64,000 nucleotides of DNA from Stygiolobus caldivivus (GCF_019704315.1 NZ_AP024597.1:1550001-1614000); one strand, 5' to 3'. Counted from the stretch's first letter, positions 17,247 to 25,379 are shown. The notes: generated by a model not told the origin, from the sequence alone. A program made the numbers and translations.

Positions 17247-17776
17247 GAGAACTAAGGGGTAGTGAGACTGACCGCTTTTTGAAGTTCTTGGCGATTTTAA
17301 ATACGTTACTTGAGGAGATGGGGGTAGGGAGAGTGGTGATCGTAGGGGGTTTCGCTGCTGAAGTTTATTCGGGCAGGGGCTATAGGACTGGCGACGTGGA
17401 CATAATAGTCGAGGGTGACACACAAATAGTCAGGGACGTCCTAAGGGAGATATCCGATTTCGGCATTAGGATTTACTTACCGAGAGTTAGAGAGATATCT
17501 GAGAAAGGGATTGACATAGTGAGCAACGTATATGATAGGCCAAAGCCCCCTCTAAGAATGAAAGTAGACTCCTATTACGTCTATATCCTCCCGCCTGAAG
17601 AAGTCGTGCTAAACTATTTAGAAGCATGGAAGTTCTGGAACAGTTTGGAAGACCGTAACAAGGCCGTGTTAGTTTACTGTGCACAGCTGGATAAGATTGA
17701 TTTAGCCTACCTTAACGACCAAGCGGAAAAGAGGAACGTGAACGACTATCTGGGTAGACTTAGGGAGTACTGTTAA
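17177..17776 (+). CDS. nucleotidyltransferase-fold protein
   Basis: Up to 199 residues from a GTG; a TTG at 17219 would shorten it by 14 residues and reduce the overlap with the upstream gene. The core motif V-I-V-G-G-F-A-A-E-V-Y-S-G-R-G-Y-R-T-G-D-V-D-I-I-V (around residues 53-77) has the Gly-Gly and D-x-D pattern of the DNA-polymerase-beta-like nucleotidyltransferase fold, as in AbiEii/DUF6036-type proteins. A later E-E-V-V-L-N-Y-L-E-A-W-K helix is also typical. Related proteins are toxins or RNA-modifying enzymes in TA and phage-defence systems, and the substrate is unknown here. It is flanked by decayed sequence, suggesting an accessory locus. Confidence 0.7.
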   Translation: MLEDRRWYNILQDRLLRELLSRVGELRGSETDRFLKFLAILNTLLEEMGVGRVVIVGGFAAEVYSGRGYRTGDVDIIVEGDTQIVRDVLREISDFGIRIYLPRVREISEKGIDIVSNVYDRPKPPLRMKVDSYYVYILPPEEVVLNYLEAWKFWNSLEDRNKAVLVYCAQLDKIDLAYLNDQAEKRNVNDYLGRLREYC

Positions 17777-18099
17777 GGCCACCCTTAGTGATAGGGGATA
17801 TGCGTACTTCTAAAAATAACGTACAAGGGAACCGAGTTTTAGCAGTTAGAGCGGTTCAGGGACTCCTCATCAGTTATAATTTTTCACATTAAATCAGTAT
17901 AATTCAGTGTGTAAATAATACAAAGATCATTCTGTGTAATCTAAATTATAGACTAGTCACCTTACGCTTTTACACATACTATGTATTAATATCGTTAAAT
18001 GTAAATTTAATAACGATAATCTCACCACAGTTAGACAAATATAAATGAAAATGGATCTGTAAAAGAACCCGAAAATAGCATTCTAATAAAAACGTATAT
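17777..18099. other. AT-rich gap
   Basis: No gene or convincing RNA structure was recognised here. The sequence is AT-rich and unremarkable up to the relic gene beginning near 18100. Confidence 0.45.
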
Positions 18100-18345
18100 T
18101 ATTTATTATTATAATAACAGCAGTTATTCTACTTTTCCTTTTGGTAATATAAAACTCCGGTAATACCAATAAAGTTTTTAGATTTTACGTCAGGTTTACT
18201 GAAAAATGTAAAATACGAGAAGAAGCTGAGCACTGTAAAGGGTGAGCCCAGCATCAGGGAGCTCATCAGCCGGGAGAGCATTAAGGAGTTTCTTAGGTTG
18301 GTTGAAAATCGTTTAGGAGATGCGTTAAAGTAGAATAAACTGTAA
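18100..18345 (+). pseudogene. broken gene of unknown family, copy 1
   Basis: An open frame without a start codon runs from about 18147 to a TAG at 18331-18333. It encodes F-L-D-F-T-S-G-L-L-K-N-V-K-Y and continues to end E-F-L-R-L-V-E-N-R-L-G-D-A-L-K. The DNA aligns by eye with the reverse complement of about 43455-43690, including TAGTTTTTAGATT/AAGTTTTTAGATT, ACTGAAAAATGTAAA, GGAGAGC, GGTTTAGGAG-like and CGTTAAAGTAGAATAA blocks. The other copy has several stops and indels. The ancestral protein is not recognised. Both copies lie downstream of a relic element on the same strand, so they may share a mobile origin. Confidence 0.5.
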
Positions 18346-18348
18346 TAG

Positions 18349-18370
18349 TAAAATAAAATAAAAAATAACT
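18349..18370 (-). terminator. U-rich terminator of the pilin-like operon
   Basis: On the minus strand the sequence just after the 18386 stop reads as a series of T runs (TTATTTTTTATTTTATTTTAC), typical of intrinsic termination in Sulfolobales. Confidence 0.5.
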
Positions 18371-18385
18371 CGAAATGTTAAAAAG

Positions 18386-18850
18386 TTAGGATGCTATTGC
18401 GGTCTCGTTAGGGGGTAATAGTACGAAAGTAGTTGAGTTATATGCTGATACCTGCAAAATTAATGGGTAATTAAAGGCTTCAGCGGGTACTGTGAAATTA
18501 TAGATTACAGCCTTCGGAAGACTCCCTACTGTTCTCCCTTGAGAGTTTACAGCTTGTATCTGCTTCGTTATGTTCACGATATTGCCTTGGTAAATGTAGT
18601 ACACCCCGGTCAACTCAAAATAGGGATCTGACTTATAGACTATTACTTGGTTATACTTAGGGTTGGCAGAGGTATTGTAATACACTATTACAGTACCTCC
18701 GTTAACTTGTTGGTTCGCCACTGTTTGGTAATTTATAGGCTTAGATGAGGGTGATGATATGTCAAGTAAGTAGAACATAAGGGGTATTAATAGCGCTACG
18801 ACTATTATCAGCGCAAAAATAAACCCCACGTATTCAGATTGTGCTTTCAT
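18386..18850 (-). CDS. pilin-like surface protein D (short)
   Basis: About 154 residues. The start is set at the ATG at 18850, because a perfect Shine-Dalgarno sequence (GGAGGTGA) lies just before it; an in-frame ATG at 18871 overlaps the preceding gene and would place the signal oddly. The N-terminus M-K-A-Q-S-E-Y-V-G-F followed by about 20 hydrophobic residues fits a class III (type IV pilin-like) signal cleaved by PibD after K-A. The ectodomain (V-Y-Y-I-Y-Q-G-N-I-V-N-I-T, then V-P-A-E-A-F-N-Y-P-L-I-L-Q-V-S-A) is similar to the first modules of the next two genes upstream. It is the last gene of the four-gene operon. Confidence 0.7.
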   Translation of the reverse strand: MKAQSEYVGFIFALIIVVALLIPLMFYLLDISSPSSKPINYQTVANQQVNGGTVIVYYNTSANPKYNQVIVYKSDPYFELTGVYYIYQGNIVNITKQIQAVNSQGRTVGSLPKAVIYNFTVPAEAFNYPLILQVSAYNSTTFVLLPPNETAIAS

Positions 18851-18867
18851 ATGTGCTCTCACCTCCA

Positions 18868-20316
18868 TCACAGCTGTTGATAGTACTCATTTATCCCATA
18901 TTTCACTTCTATATTACCCGGGTAGTATAATTTAATAACAGCAGCTGTGACCTCATTATAATTCCACACCTCAACATTATTATAATAGATATACAAGGCA
19001 CCTATTGAATAGGACTGTAATGGGTAGGGACACTGTATGAAGACCCCAGTAGGTGATGCAACATAAGTCCCAGCTAATATCCAATACGATTTACCGTAAT
19101 CATACACGGTACCATTCAATATAAAGTAAAATCCTGAATATGATTGAGTATTTCCTTCCTTCTGTATGGTTACATGGACATAGTACCCTTGCTCCGTATA
19201 GTAAATGTATAGAGTAGGATTAACGGCGGTAGGGGGAATGAAGAACACGAAACTCGGTGATGTGTACTCGGTACTTCCTACTTGAGAATATTGATACTTA
19301 TAGATGTATATGTAGCCATTAGATTCATCCCTTGTGTTATTAAAAAGTAGATAGTTGTTTGGTATATCTACTGAGACGTACCCTGCTAGCACCTTAACGG
19401 GACCTGGTACGGAGTAGAACTTTCCGTCCACTTTAATGCTTATTAGTTGCGTAGACGGTGAATTAGGCTCTTCAACTACGACATTAAGGGTTAAAGGAGT
19501 CGTGAGCTCTGAGTAGTTAGCTATAAGGACGACGCTTTGTCTCTCTAATGTTACCGAAATCCCCTGGGTAGTCGTTGAATTAACGACCGCTCGCCCTTGT
19601 ATTATCCAATTGTGGAACACACCAGTAATTATAGTCCCGTTTTGGAATTCGTAATATACATATTGGGGGACTTTAGCCTGAAAAGTCCCTGTTATATTAG
19701 GAAATGCTACTGGCATCGTATAGTTCTTAAACTGGTCATCTAGGATGTTAGTAGTCACATTGGCTACCGGGGCATAGATGTTATTTTTACTGGTAATCTC
19801 CGCCAATATCTCTACCCCACCCTTATTAGTCAAGGAGTAAGGACCTATTGAAGAGTTCGGCATCAAATAGAATAAATTACCTAAGCTCGTGACTATAATA
19901 ATCGGGTCCTTAACTACGTAAGACGGGATTGATAAGTCTTGAGAACTATTTATAACAATAGGGTATTTCAACGCTGTCAAGTTATTCCAAACCCCGTTAT
20001 CGAGATATAGGATTGCTATTATTGTGAGATTTATAGGAGGCACAAACGTACCGTTAGTGTACTCGAAGATGATAGAACCCTTCTGAGTACCTGCAGAGTA
20101 ATATATTGCAGGGTGACCACTTAAGACCGATTTATACTGTAACTGTTTAAGGGATACGTAGTTGTTCACAATCGCTCCAGATACCTGATCTGATTGCCTC
20201 AAATACTGCAAATAGAATAAAAAGGGCACAGCTAGTGATACTATAATTGCAATAAATATGAAAATTGCTATTGCTGAGCTCAAACCCCTACTATTATTTT
20301 TTATACTATATTTCAT
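18868..20316 (-). CDS. large pilin-like surface protein C
   Basis: A 482-residue protein with a class III signal-like N-terminus: a polar leader, S-R-G then L-S-S-A-I-A-I-F-I-F and a long hydrophobic helix; cleavage after R-G is predicted. Residues about 40-160 are paralogous to the same region of the 555-residue protein upstream: both have P-x-I-Y-Y-S-x-G-T, then I-V-T-(A/S)-L-(S/G)-N, then L-x-P-N-(T/S)-S. Further beta-rich domains follow, with many sequons and aromatic residues. It starts one base into the preceding stop (TAATG), with GGAGGTGG as a Shine-Dalgarno site. Its length is several times that of normal archaeal pilins, so it may be an adhesin or minor subunit. No function is known to me. 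Confidence 0.7.
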   Translation of the reverse strand: MKYSIKNNSRGLSSAIAIFIFIAIIVSLAVPFLFYLQYLRQSDQVSGAIVNNYVSLKQLQYKSVLSGHPAIYYSAGTQKGSIIFEYTNGTFVPPINLTIIAILYLDNGVWNNLTALKYPIVINSSQDLSIPSYVVKDPIIIVTSLGNLFYLMPNSSIGPYSLTNKGGVEILAEITSKNNIYAPVANVTTNILDDQFKNYTMPVAFPNITGTFQAKVPQYVYYEFQNGTIITGVFHNWIIQGRAVVNSTTTQGISVTLERQSVVLIANYSELTTPLTLNVVVEEPNSPSTQLISIKVDGKFYSVPGPVKVLAGYVSVDIPNNYLLFNNTRDESNGYIYIYKYQYSQVGSTEYTSPSFVFFIPPTAVNPTLYIYYTEQGYYVHVTIQKEGNTQSYSGFYFILNGTVYDYGKSYWILAGTYVASPTGVFIQCPYPLQSYSIGALYIYYNNVEVWNYNEVTAAVIKLYYPGNIEVKYGINEYYQQL

Positions 20317-21983
20317 TAAATACCACCTCCATTACTTGAAACACCACCGCCACTACTTGGGGGATAACCTGCGTATTCCCACATCGAATAAGCGGCTATT
20401 ATGGTAGGTGAATAGACGTAAATAGGAGGATATACGTTGTTAGGAGTATAATAGAAGACATATACGTTACTAGGAGTATAAGACGCGTTTTCAATTTCAA
20501 AGAAACAGGGTTCAGATAATAGAGAATTATAATTATTATTACTAATCGTAAATTGCCCAGCTATCTGTTCCAAATAGAAGTAAGTTACATCTATACGTGT
20601 ACCACTAGGTACATAAAACTCTTCGTTAGTAAAAGATTTTGAGGGCCCAATCACAATAGTTTCCGATGGATAACCGCTAGATTTAGGAGGAATAATATCT
20701 GCTCGTAGGAGCTGTGCAGCGATATCCCCACATATAGGTGTAGAGTTTGACTGCAAACTCACACCTTGAGGTAGTGAAAATGAGTTGTTTGCAATAACCA
20801 AGTAATAGTATACTTGGGGGTTAAACGGGATGTATACAGTCCCGCTTCCCATAACCTTGAATTCGTTTGGATTACAGATCTTTATAGCAGAACCATTACT
20901 ACTGTGAACACCGCTACTGACTAAAGTATATTCGATCATTTCTCCATAGGGTATAGTAGTCTTACCTAGTGTGTAGTTAAATACGAGGTAAAACGTAGAA
21001 GGGTATGTCAACGTGTGGAAACCGTAAGTAAGACATAAGGTTATAGAGGGATTAGTATAGTTGATAAAGTACTCATGGTTGTCTACATAGACCGGTAATG
21101 ATCGGTTTACATTTACTAACGTAGCTCCGGTATTAGGATCCTTAGTGACCCCTTCTATCGGAAGGGGGGTATGGAAATCTGGGCACGAGAATAATATCTT
21201 TACCTTATAATGCTTTAATGAAGTATTATAGAATAAAGTAAGGATTGTAGGGCCGTTAACTGTTAACACGGTCGAAGGAGTATCATTAGAACTTAACTGA
21301 GCAGTCCCTGTTACCTCCCACTTTAGGAACTGACCGGTAAGGCCGTACTCGCTTAAGAAAATTTGGGTGTCCTTAGCTGAAACGCTGTAGGTGCCCGGGT
21401 CAACATATAATATATAGGGGGTATTTTCTAGAGTGCTACCAAATTGGACACAAGTACTCACCGGGAGGGTTACATAACCACTTGAGGTCTTATTCAGGGC
21501 AATAGCGACAACATAAACCGGTATTTTACCGGTTGGACCTATCACGTTAGAAGTTGAGACGGACGTATTGGGGTTTAAAAACAGTACGTTGGACAGCGCG
21601 GTCACTATTACGACAGGTTCATTGAAAGCTTTACTCGGAAGGGGTATTACCATACTACCGTAGACGCCTACAGAACTATTCAATGTAGGTACCCACGTAG
21701 ACCCGTTAAAGTAGTATATCTGTGTTATATTAATCGGTGTCTGTACTGTTTGTACCTTTATCTGTACGTAAGGAGAAGTACCGGAGCTATAGTAGATTTC
21801 CGGGTTACCCCTGAATATATTGTTTAGTTCTAATTCCTTCTGTTGCTGGTAGGCTTGTGCAGCAACACTACCTTGGTTTGAATAATAAGGAGTATTATAC
21901 ATTATAAAGAAAGCTGGGATTAAGATCGAAAGTAAAATAAACAAGAATATTATTAAAGCTATAGAAGTAGCCAGACCCTTCAT
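20316..21983 (-). CDS. large pilin-like surface protein B
   Basis: A 555-residue protein that begins M-K-G then L-A-T-S-I-A-L-I-I-F-L-F, a strong class III signal with the K-G cleavage site followed by a pilin-type hydrophobic helix. The first module (about residues 45-155) matches protein C. The remainder is a long beta-rich ectodomain with several cysteines (for example F-S-C-P-D, L-C-L-T-Y and I-C-N-P) and ends in a glycine/serine-rich tail. It starts five bases after gene A, preceded by GGTGAGGT. Proteins B, C and D form one paralogous series of decreasing length (555, 482, 154). Confidence 0.7.
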   Translation of the reverse strand: MKGLATSIALIIFLFILLSILIPAFFIMYNTPYYSNQGSVAAQAYQQQKELELNNIFRGNPEIYYSSGTSPYVQIKVQTVQTPINITQIYYFNGSTWVPTLNSSVGVYGSMVIPLPSKAFNEPVVIVTALSNVLFLNPNTSVSTSNVIGPTGKIPVYVVAIALNKTSSGYVTLPVSTCVQFGSTLENTPYILYVDPGTYSVSAKDTQIFLSEYGLTGQFLKWEVTGTAQLSSNDTPSTVLTVNGPTILTLFYNTSLKHYKVKILFSCPDFHTPLPIEGVTKDPNTGATLVNVNRSLPVYVDNHEYFINYTNPSITLCLTYGFHTLTYPSTFYLVFNYTLGKTTIPYGEMIEYTLVSSGVHSSNGSAIKICNPNEFKVMGSGTVYIPFNPQVYYYLVIANNSFSLPQGVSLQSNSTPICGDIAAQLLRADIIPPKSSGYPSETIVIGPSKSFTNEEFYVPSGTRIDVTYFYLEQIAGQFTISNNNYNSLLSEPCFFEIENASYTPSNVYVFYYTPNNVYPPIYVYSPTIIAAYSMWEYAGYPPSSGGGVSSNGGGI

Positions 21984-21988
21984 TTACC

Positions 21989-22576
21989 TCACCCCGTAGA
22001 AGAAGGAACACCGGTATAAGCGTACCCTACTCTGAACATGTACAAGCCGTTATTGAACATAACCCATATTACTACGTAATACCCTTTTCCTCCGTTTGGT
22101 ACCCCCTGCATGTCAATTGTCACGGGAGTGTTCGACGGGATCGTGTATACGCTTAATTTCCCCTGATATAGCTGGTTCCCGTTAATATCATATATTTGAG
22201 TCGCAGTTATCTGTGACGCTTGTAACTTATTAGGCAAATACACTTGGAAGTTCACATTCTTTACGACGGGGAGGTTAGGGGTTACTACCCCTGCTGAGGT
22301 AACTAAATAAGAGGGGATAAGGAACACGTACACGGTGTAGTTACCGGAGTAGGAAGGGTCGTATGCCTCTACTAGTATACTACCTACTCCGTTACTCGAG
22401 ACAAGTAAGGGACCGGGAGAAATTGTAGTCTGAGAAGCTAGTTGGGAAGCTTGCTGTTCGGCTATCGTGAATGCTTCAGTAGGGGCGAGGAATGCCGATG
22501 TAAACCCGAACACTACTAACCCTATAATCAGAACAGCTATTACTATTATCATCGTCTGAACTACGCTTTCTACCAT
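21989..22576 (-). CDS. pilin-like surface protein A, first gene of the operon
   Basis: A 195-residue protein with a very short N-terminal leader (M-V-E-S-V-V-Q) followed by about 22 hydrophobic residues, like archaeal pilins and archaellins, but without the usual K/R-G cleavage motif. The ectodomain is paralogous to the first half of the divergent gene at 22637: both share a V-Y-L-P-(N/D)-x-(L/x)-type segment, a G-x-x-L-Y-Q-G/L-L-G-T-V segment, and a closing V-x-W-V-x-(F/V)-x-x-x-x-Y-x-(F/L)-x-x-G-Y-(A/T)-Y block. A TATA-like TTTATATTT about 27 bases before the ATG indicates a leaderless first gene, in contrast to the Shine-Dalgarno sites of the rest of the operon. Confidence 0.72.
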   Translation of the reverse strand: MVESVVQTMIIVIAVLIIGLVVFGFTSAFLAPTEAFTIAEQQASQLASQTTISPGPLLVSSNGVGSILVEAYDPSYSGNYTVYVFLIPSYLVTSAGVVTPNLPVVKNVNFQVYLPNKLQASQITATQIYDINGNQLYQGKLSVYTIPSNTPVTIDMQGVPNGGKGYYVVIWVMFNNGLYMFRVGYAYTGVPSSTG

Positions 22577-22602
22577 CTAAATACCACTATTTGGAAATTC
22601 GA

Positions 22603-22621
22603 AAAATATAAATATAAATTT
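22603..22621. promoter_or_regulatory. shared AT-rich TATA element for divergent surface genes
   Basis: AAAATATAAATATAAATTTT can be read as a TATA box on either strand. It lies 25-30 bases from the ATG at 22576 (minus) and about 20-30 bases from the ATG at 22637 (plus). Only 60 bases separate the two starts, so the two halves of the locus probably share regulation. Confidence 0.6.
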
Positions 22622-22636
22622 TGCTGAGAAAAGTCT

Positions 22637-23995
22637 ATGGGAAACGCGATAGTTAACATGATGCTCGTTATCGCGACTGTACTAATTTCGATAGTCGCCC
22701 TAAGCCTCTATTCCTTCTATATCTCGTACACAAATTCAAACTTAGCTTATATCAACGCCTTCGAATCATTTTCAAAGTCTATTACGATAAGTGTTTCACC
22801 TCTGTCTTTTAAAGCGTACACGAACAGAAACCCTATAATATTTAACGTCTCGTTCTTAGCTTCTGTCTCCGTTAAACACTACGATTTAAATAAAGGTGAG
22901 CTAATCGTCGTACCCTTCGTTACACATTCCAACCCTAACATCTACTTGTACGTACCTACCGGACTTCAAAATAGTAGCATTAACGTTAGCAGTACTATAC
23001 CCGTAAACGGTCAAGTGTACCTGCCAGACGGTAATTTATTAGGCACTGTAAACATGGAGGGCTACAAGGTACTAAACGGCCAAGTATTTTCAGTAACTTC
23101 AAACGTGACCAGTAGTGAGGTCATAGTACTATGGGTATTAGTGGAGTTCCAAGGGAAGTTTTACAGGCTAGGTTATACTTACTTAGTACCCCAAGACGAA
23201 GGGTTAGGAGTGTATGTAGCTTCTTCTTCAGGGAGATATAACCCTTCTAACATCCAAGTAAACCTAAACCCACCTTTAATATTCGCGAGTAATAAGGGGT
23301 TAGTGTTCGGGATGTGGTTTGAACCGTACCTTATTTCGCCAAGTAAGTCCATGCTCGTAAACATCACTTTCGAGCTTAAAGCCAACCAGAAAGTTTCCTT
23401 GGTATTTTACACACAAGGTAACGGCGTTTACGTAAACGAGACCGTTTTACAACTAAATAATCTTATTACTTCGTCCGTTGTAGAGACAATTTACAAGGGG
23501 ATTGTGCAAGGGCAGTGGTATTTCTTAAACTTTAGTACCGGGGCACAACAACTTGTAGGGCCTAACTTGGAAATGTACATCAGTTTATATGATGCGAACC
23601 ACAAACAGTTAAGTAAAGTCCAGTTAATTAACCCAGCTATAGCTAGTGCTAACGGTTATGCTTCGATAATCCAGTTCGGGAACTCTACGTCTTCCGTGAA
23701 TTTGATTTCCCAAGCCGTTATGTCAAGTGAACAAAACCCAAACGCTCCTATGTACGAAGTTACTGGGAGCCTACTTACGAACGGTTATCTATATAATAAT
23801 TCCAATGACCTATATCAGATTATAGGAAGTTCTCCAAAAGAGATATACTCAATAGTTTACTGGTACTTTGTCTCACCTTATTATCCCCCTCCTTCTCAGG
23901 TAAGCGCAACAGTCTGGTATTATCCTCAAGGGAGTAAATCCGTTGCTACCACGTATATATACGAAACCGGGAATAATATGTGGGTTTTAAGCTGA
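22637..23995 (+). CDS. pilin-like surface protein with possible lectin-type (LamG-like) domain
   Basis: A 452-residue protein. The N-terminus (M-G-N-A-I-V-N-M-M-L-V-I-A-T-V-L-I) is an uncleaved or pilin-type hydrophobic helix after only a few residues. Residues 35-190 are paralogous to protein A. From about residue 195 a second, beta-rich region contains G-L-V-F-G-M-W-F-E-P, then L-V-F-Y-T-Q-G-N-G-V-Y-V, then G-Q-W-Y-F-L-N-F-S. That pattern recalls concanavalin/LamG-like jelly-roll domains, which bind sugars or surfaces. The resemblance is by pattern only. Fused behind a pilin-like N-terminus it would be a good candidate for a tip adhesin. Confidence 0.65.
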   Translation: MGNAIVNMMLVIATVLISIVALSLYSFYISYTNSNLAYINAFESFSKSITISVSPLSFKAYTNRNPIIFNVSFLASVSVKHYDLNKGELIVVPFVTHSNPNIYLYVPTGLQNSSINVSSTIPVNGQVYLPDGNLLGTVNMEGYKVLNGQVFSVTSNVTSSEVIVLWVLVEFQGKFYRLGYTYLVPQDEGLGVYVASSSGRYNPSNIQVNLNPPLIFASNKGLVFGMWFEPYLISPSKSMLVNITFELKANQKVSLVFYTQGNGVYVNETVLQLNNLITSSVVETIYKGIVQGQWYFLNFSTGAQQLVGPNLEMYISLYDANHKQLSKVQLINPAIASANGYASIIQFGNSTSSVNLISQAVMSSEQNPNAPMYEVTGSLLTNGYLYNNSNDLYQIIGSSPKEIYSIVYWYFVSPYYPPPSQVSATVWYYPQGSKSVATTYIYETGNNMWVLS

Positions 23996-24014
23996 GAGGT
24001 TATTAAGTGGTTTT

Positions 24015-24365
24015 ATGGCGTTTACGGTATTTTTAGTCCTAGGTATAGTAATAACAGTTACGTCACTTTACTTTTTTCTATACGGGGAGTTGATGCTCCA
24101 TAAGGCGAAGACAAAGGGGCCGGCCAGCCCCTTCACGTATAGGGTCTTACTAGTCCTTAAAATAATGTTAGTGATACTGTTCTCTGCTTTTTTGCTAGTT
24201 TACTTTGAATATAACTTACCTTTTTACTCTACAATATTCTCCTCTATATCTACTATAAATTCAATATACCTACTTAGGATAAAGAGGATTAGTGCCCCGG
24301 TACTGATAGGAAATTTACTGTTGACGAGTGCTTCTTTTTACCTATTTTACTTGTCTTTGTACTAA
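24015..24365 (+). CDS. small three- to four-helix membrane protein
   Basis: A 116-residue protein with hydrophobic segments at about residues 3-25, 45-68, 72-86 and 95-115. It has no recognised motif. It starts 19 bases after the preceding surface-protein gene on the same strand, so co-transcription is likely. It could be an assembly or anchoring partner for the neighbouring surface proteins, but there is no direct evidence. Confidence 0.6.
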   Translation: MAFTVFLVLGIVITVTSLYFFLYGELMLHKAKTKGPASPFTYRVLLVLKIMLVILFSAFLLVYFEYNLPFYSTIFSSISTINSIYLLRIKRISAPVLIGNLLLTSASFYLFYLSLY

Positions 24366-24470
24366 GTGACCTTAAATTGATAAAGAAAGTCGCCTCGCGA
24401 GATATTTCTAGTAAGATTTATCGTGATATTTATAGCAAGATTTATATAGACATATTCCAAAATTTTGATT

Positions 24471-25355
24471 ATGAAAAATAAATATTATTATTTTAAAGGA
24501 GTGAGTGATGTCACCACTGTTTTGATCCTTGTTGTTGCATTTATCATTATAGTGTTAATATTTCTAGGGCTATTCTTTGGGCTTTTACACCCACCAGCGA
24601 CTGCAAAGGCTGTAGGCACGGGTATGTTAGTGTGTTCTAATAATTATTATATAGCCTATTTTTACATGAAATCCAACGGCAACCTCCAAATAGATTCTGC
24701 GACGATTTACGGTACAAACATAAACGCCCTAAATAACGCTACATTAACTAACGGAGAAAACACAATAGAGTTAATCTTCCCTACCTCACCTCAATTCATA
24801 CCGCAAGAAGGCGAGACTTACCAGGTCATAGTAGGGCTGAGTAACGGAGAAAATGTCCAAGTGACATTAGTGTTTTTGGGAAATACACCACTACCATCGC
24901 CTCCGCCACCACCTACTAGCACGTCTACGGTACCGACGACATCGTCCTCTTCACCGAGCACCACGACAAATTCTCAAACCACCTCAACAAGTAGTAAGTC
25001 TACTAGTACGACCACGTCTACAACGTCTTCTTCATCGAGTACCACAACTACCTCCAGTACGACGTCAAGTAACTCACCTCCTCCACCCCCTCCTCCATCA
25101 TCAAGCAGTACTACTACATCTACTTCAAGTTCAAGTAATGGCGGCGGTAATGGCGGCGGAGGTAGTCCTCCTTCGAGTAGTTCGTCCTCAAGTTCTCCAT
25201 CATCGTCATCACAAGGTTCTTCTTCGTCTTCCAGTCCTCCACCTATAATAGCAATTACCAAAAGCGATTCGAGCTTGGTAAACCTGATACCAGCTATAGT
25301 TTTAGTTGGACTAGCGGTTTATTATTCTAGGAATTTTGTGGCTGATAATAAATAA
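24471..25355 (+). CDS. pilin-like protein with Ser/Thr/Pro-rich stalk and C-terminal membrane helix
   Basis: About 294 residues. The start is placed at the ATG at 24471, with TTTATATA 27 bases upstream; a TTG six bases earlier is less likely. The N-terminus has F-K-G then V-S-D-V-T-T-V-L-I-L-V-V-A, a class III signal with the K-G cleavage motif. A compact beta-rich domain covers about residues 45-145. Residues about 148-262 are almost entirely Ser, Thr and Pro with a Gly/Asn insert, as in heavily O-glycosylated stalks. A hydrophobic segment near the C-terminus (L-I-P-A-I-V-L-V-G-L-A-V-Y-Y) could anchor it. Two membrane segments around a glycan-rich stalk is an unusual layout for a pilin. Confidence 0.7.
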   Translation: MKNKYYYFKGVSDVTTVLILVVAFIIIVLIFLGLFFGLLHPPATAKAVGTGMLVCSNNYYIAYFYMKSNGNLQIDSATIYGTNINALNNATLTNGENTIELIFPTSPQFIPQEGETYQVIVGLSNGENVQVTLVFLGNTPLPSPPPPPTSTSTVPTTSSSSPSTTTNSQTTSTSSKSTSTTTSTTSSSSSTTTTSSTTSSNSPPPPPPPSSSSTTTSTSSSSNGGGNGGGGSPPSSSSSSSSPSSSSQGSSSSSSPPPIIAITKSDSSLVNLIPAIVLVGLAVYYSRNFVADNK

Positions 25356-25373
25356 GTCGTATGTCTAAAATTA

Positions 25374-25379
25374 TTTTTT
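25374..25379 (+). terminator. T-run after the stalk protein gene
   Basis: TTATTTTTTATATT shortly after the stop codon is a likely intrinsic terminator. The remaining bases up to 25650 are very AT-rich with no gene. Confidence 0.4.

Noticed and set aside
24974-25261. Long open frame on the minus strand rich in Asp, Glu, Leu and Val
   Set aside because: It is the antisense of the Ser/Thr/Pro-rich stalk; the composition is a by-product of TCN/ACN/CCN codons, and no promoter or start context supports it.
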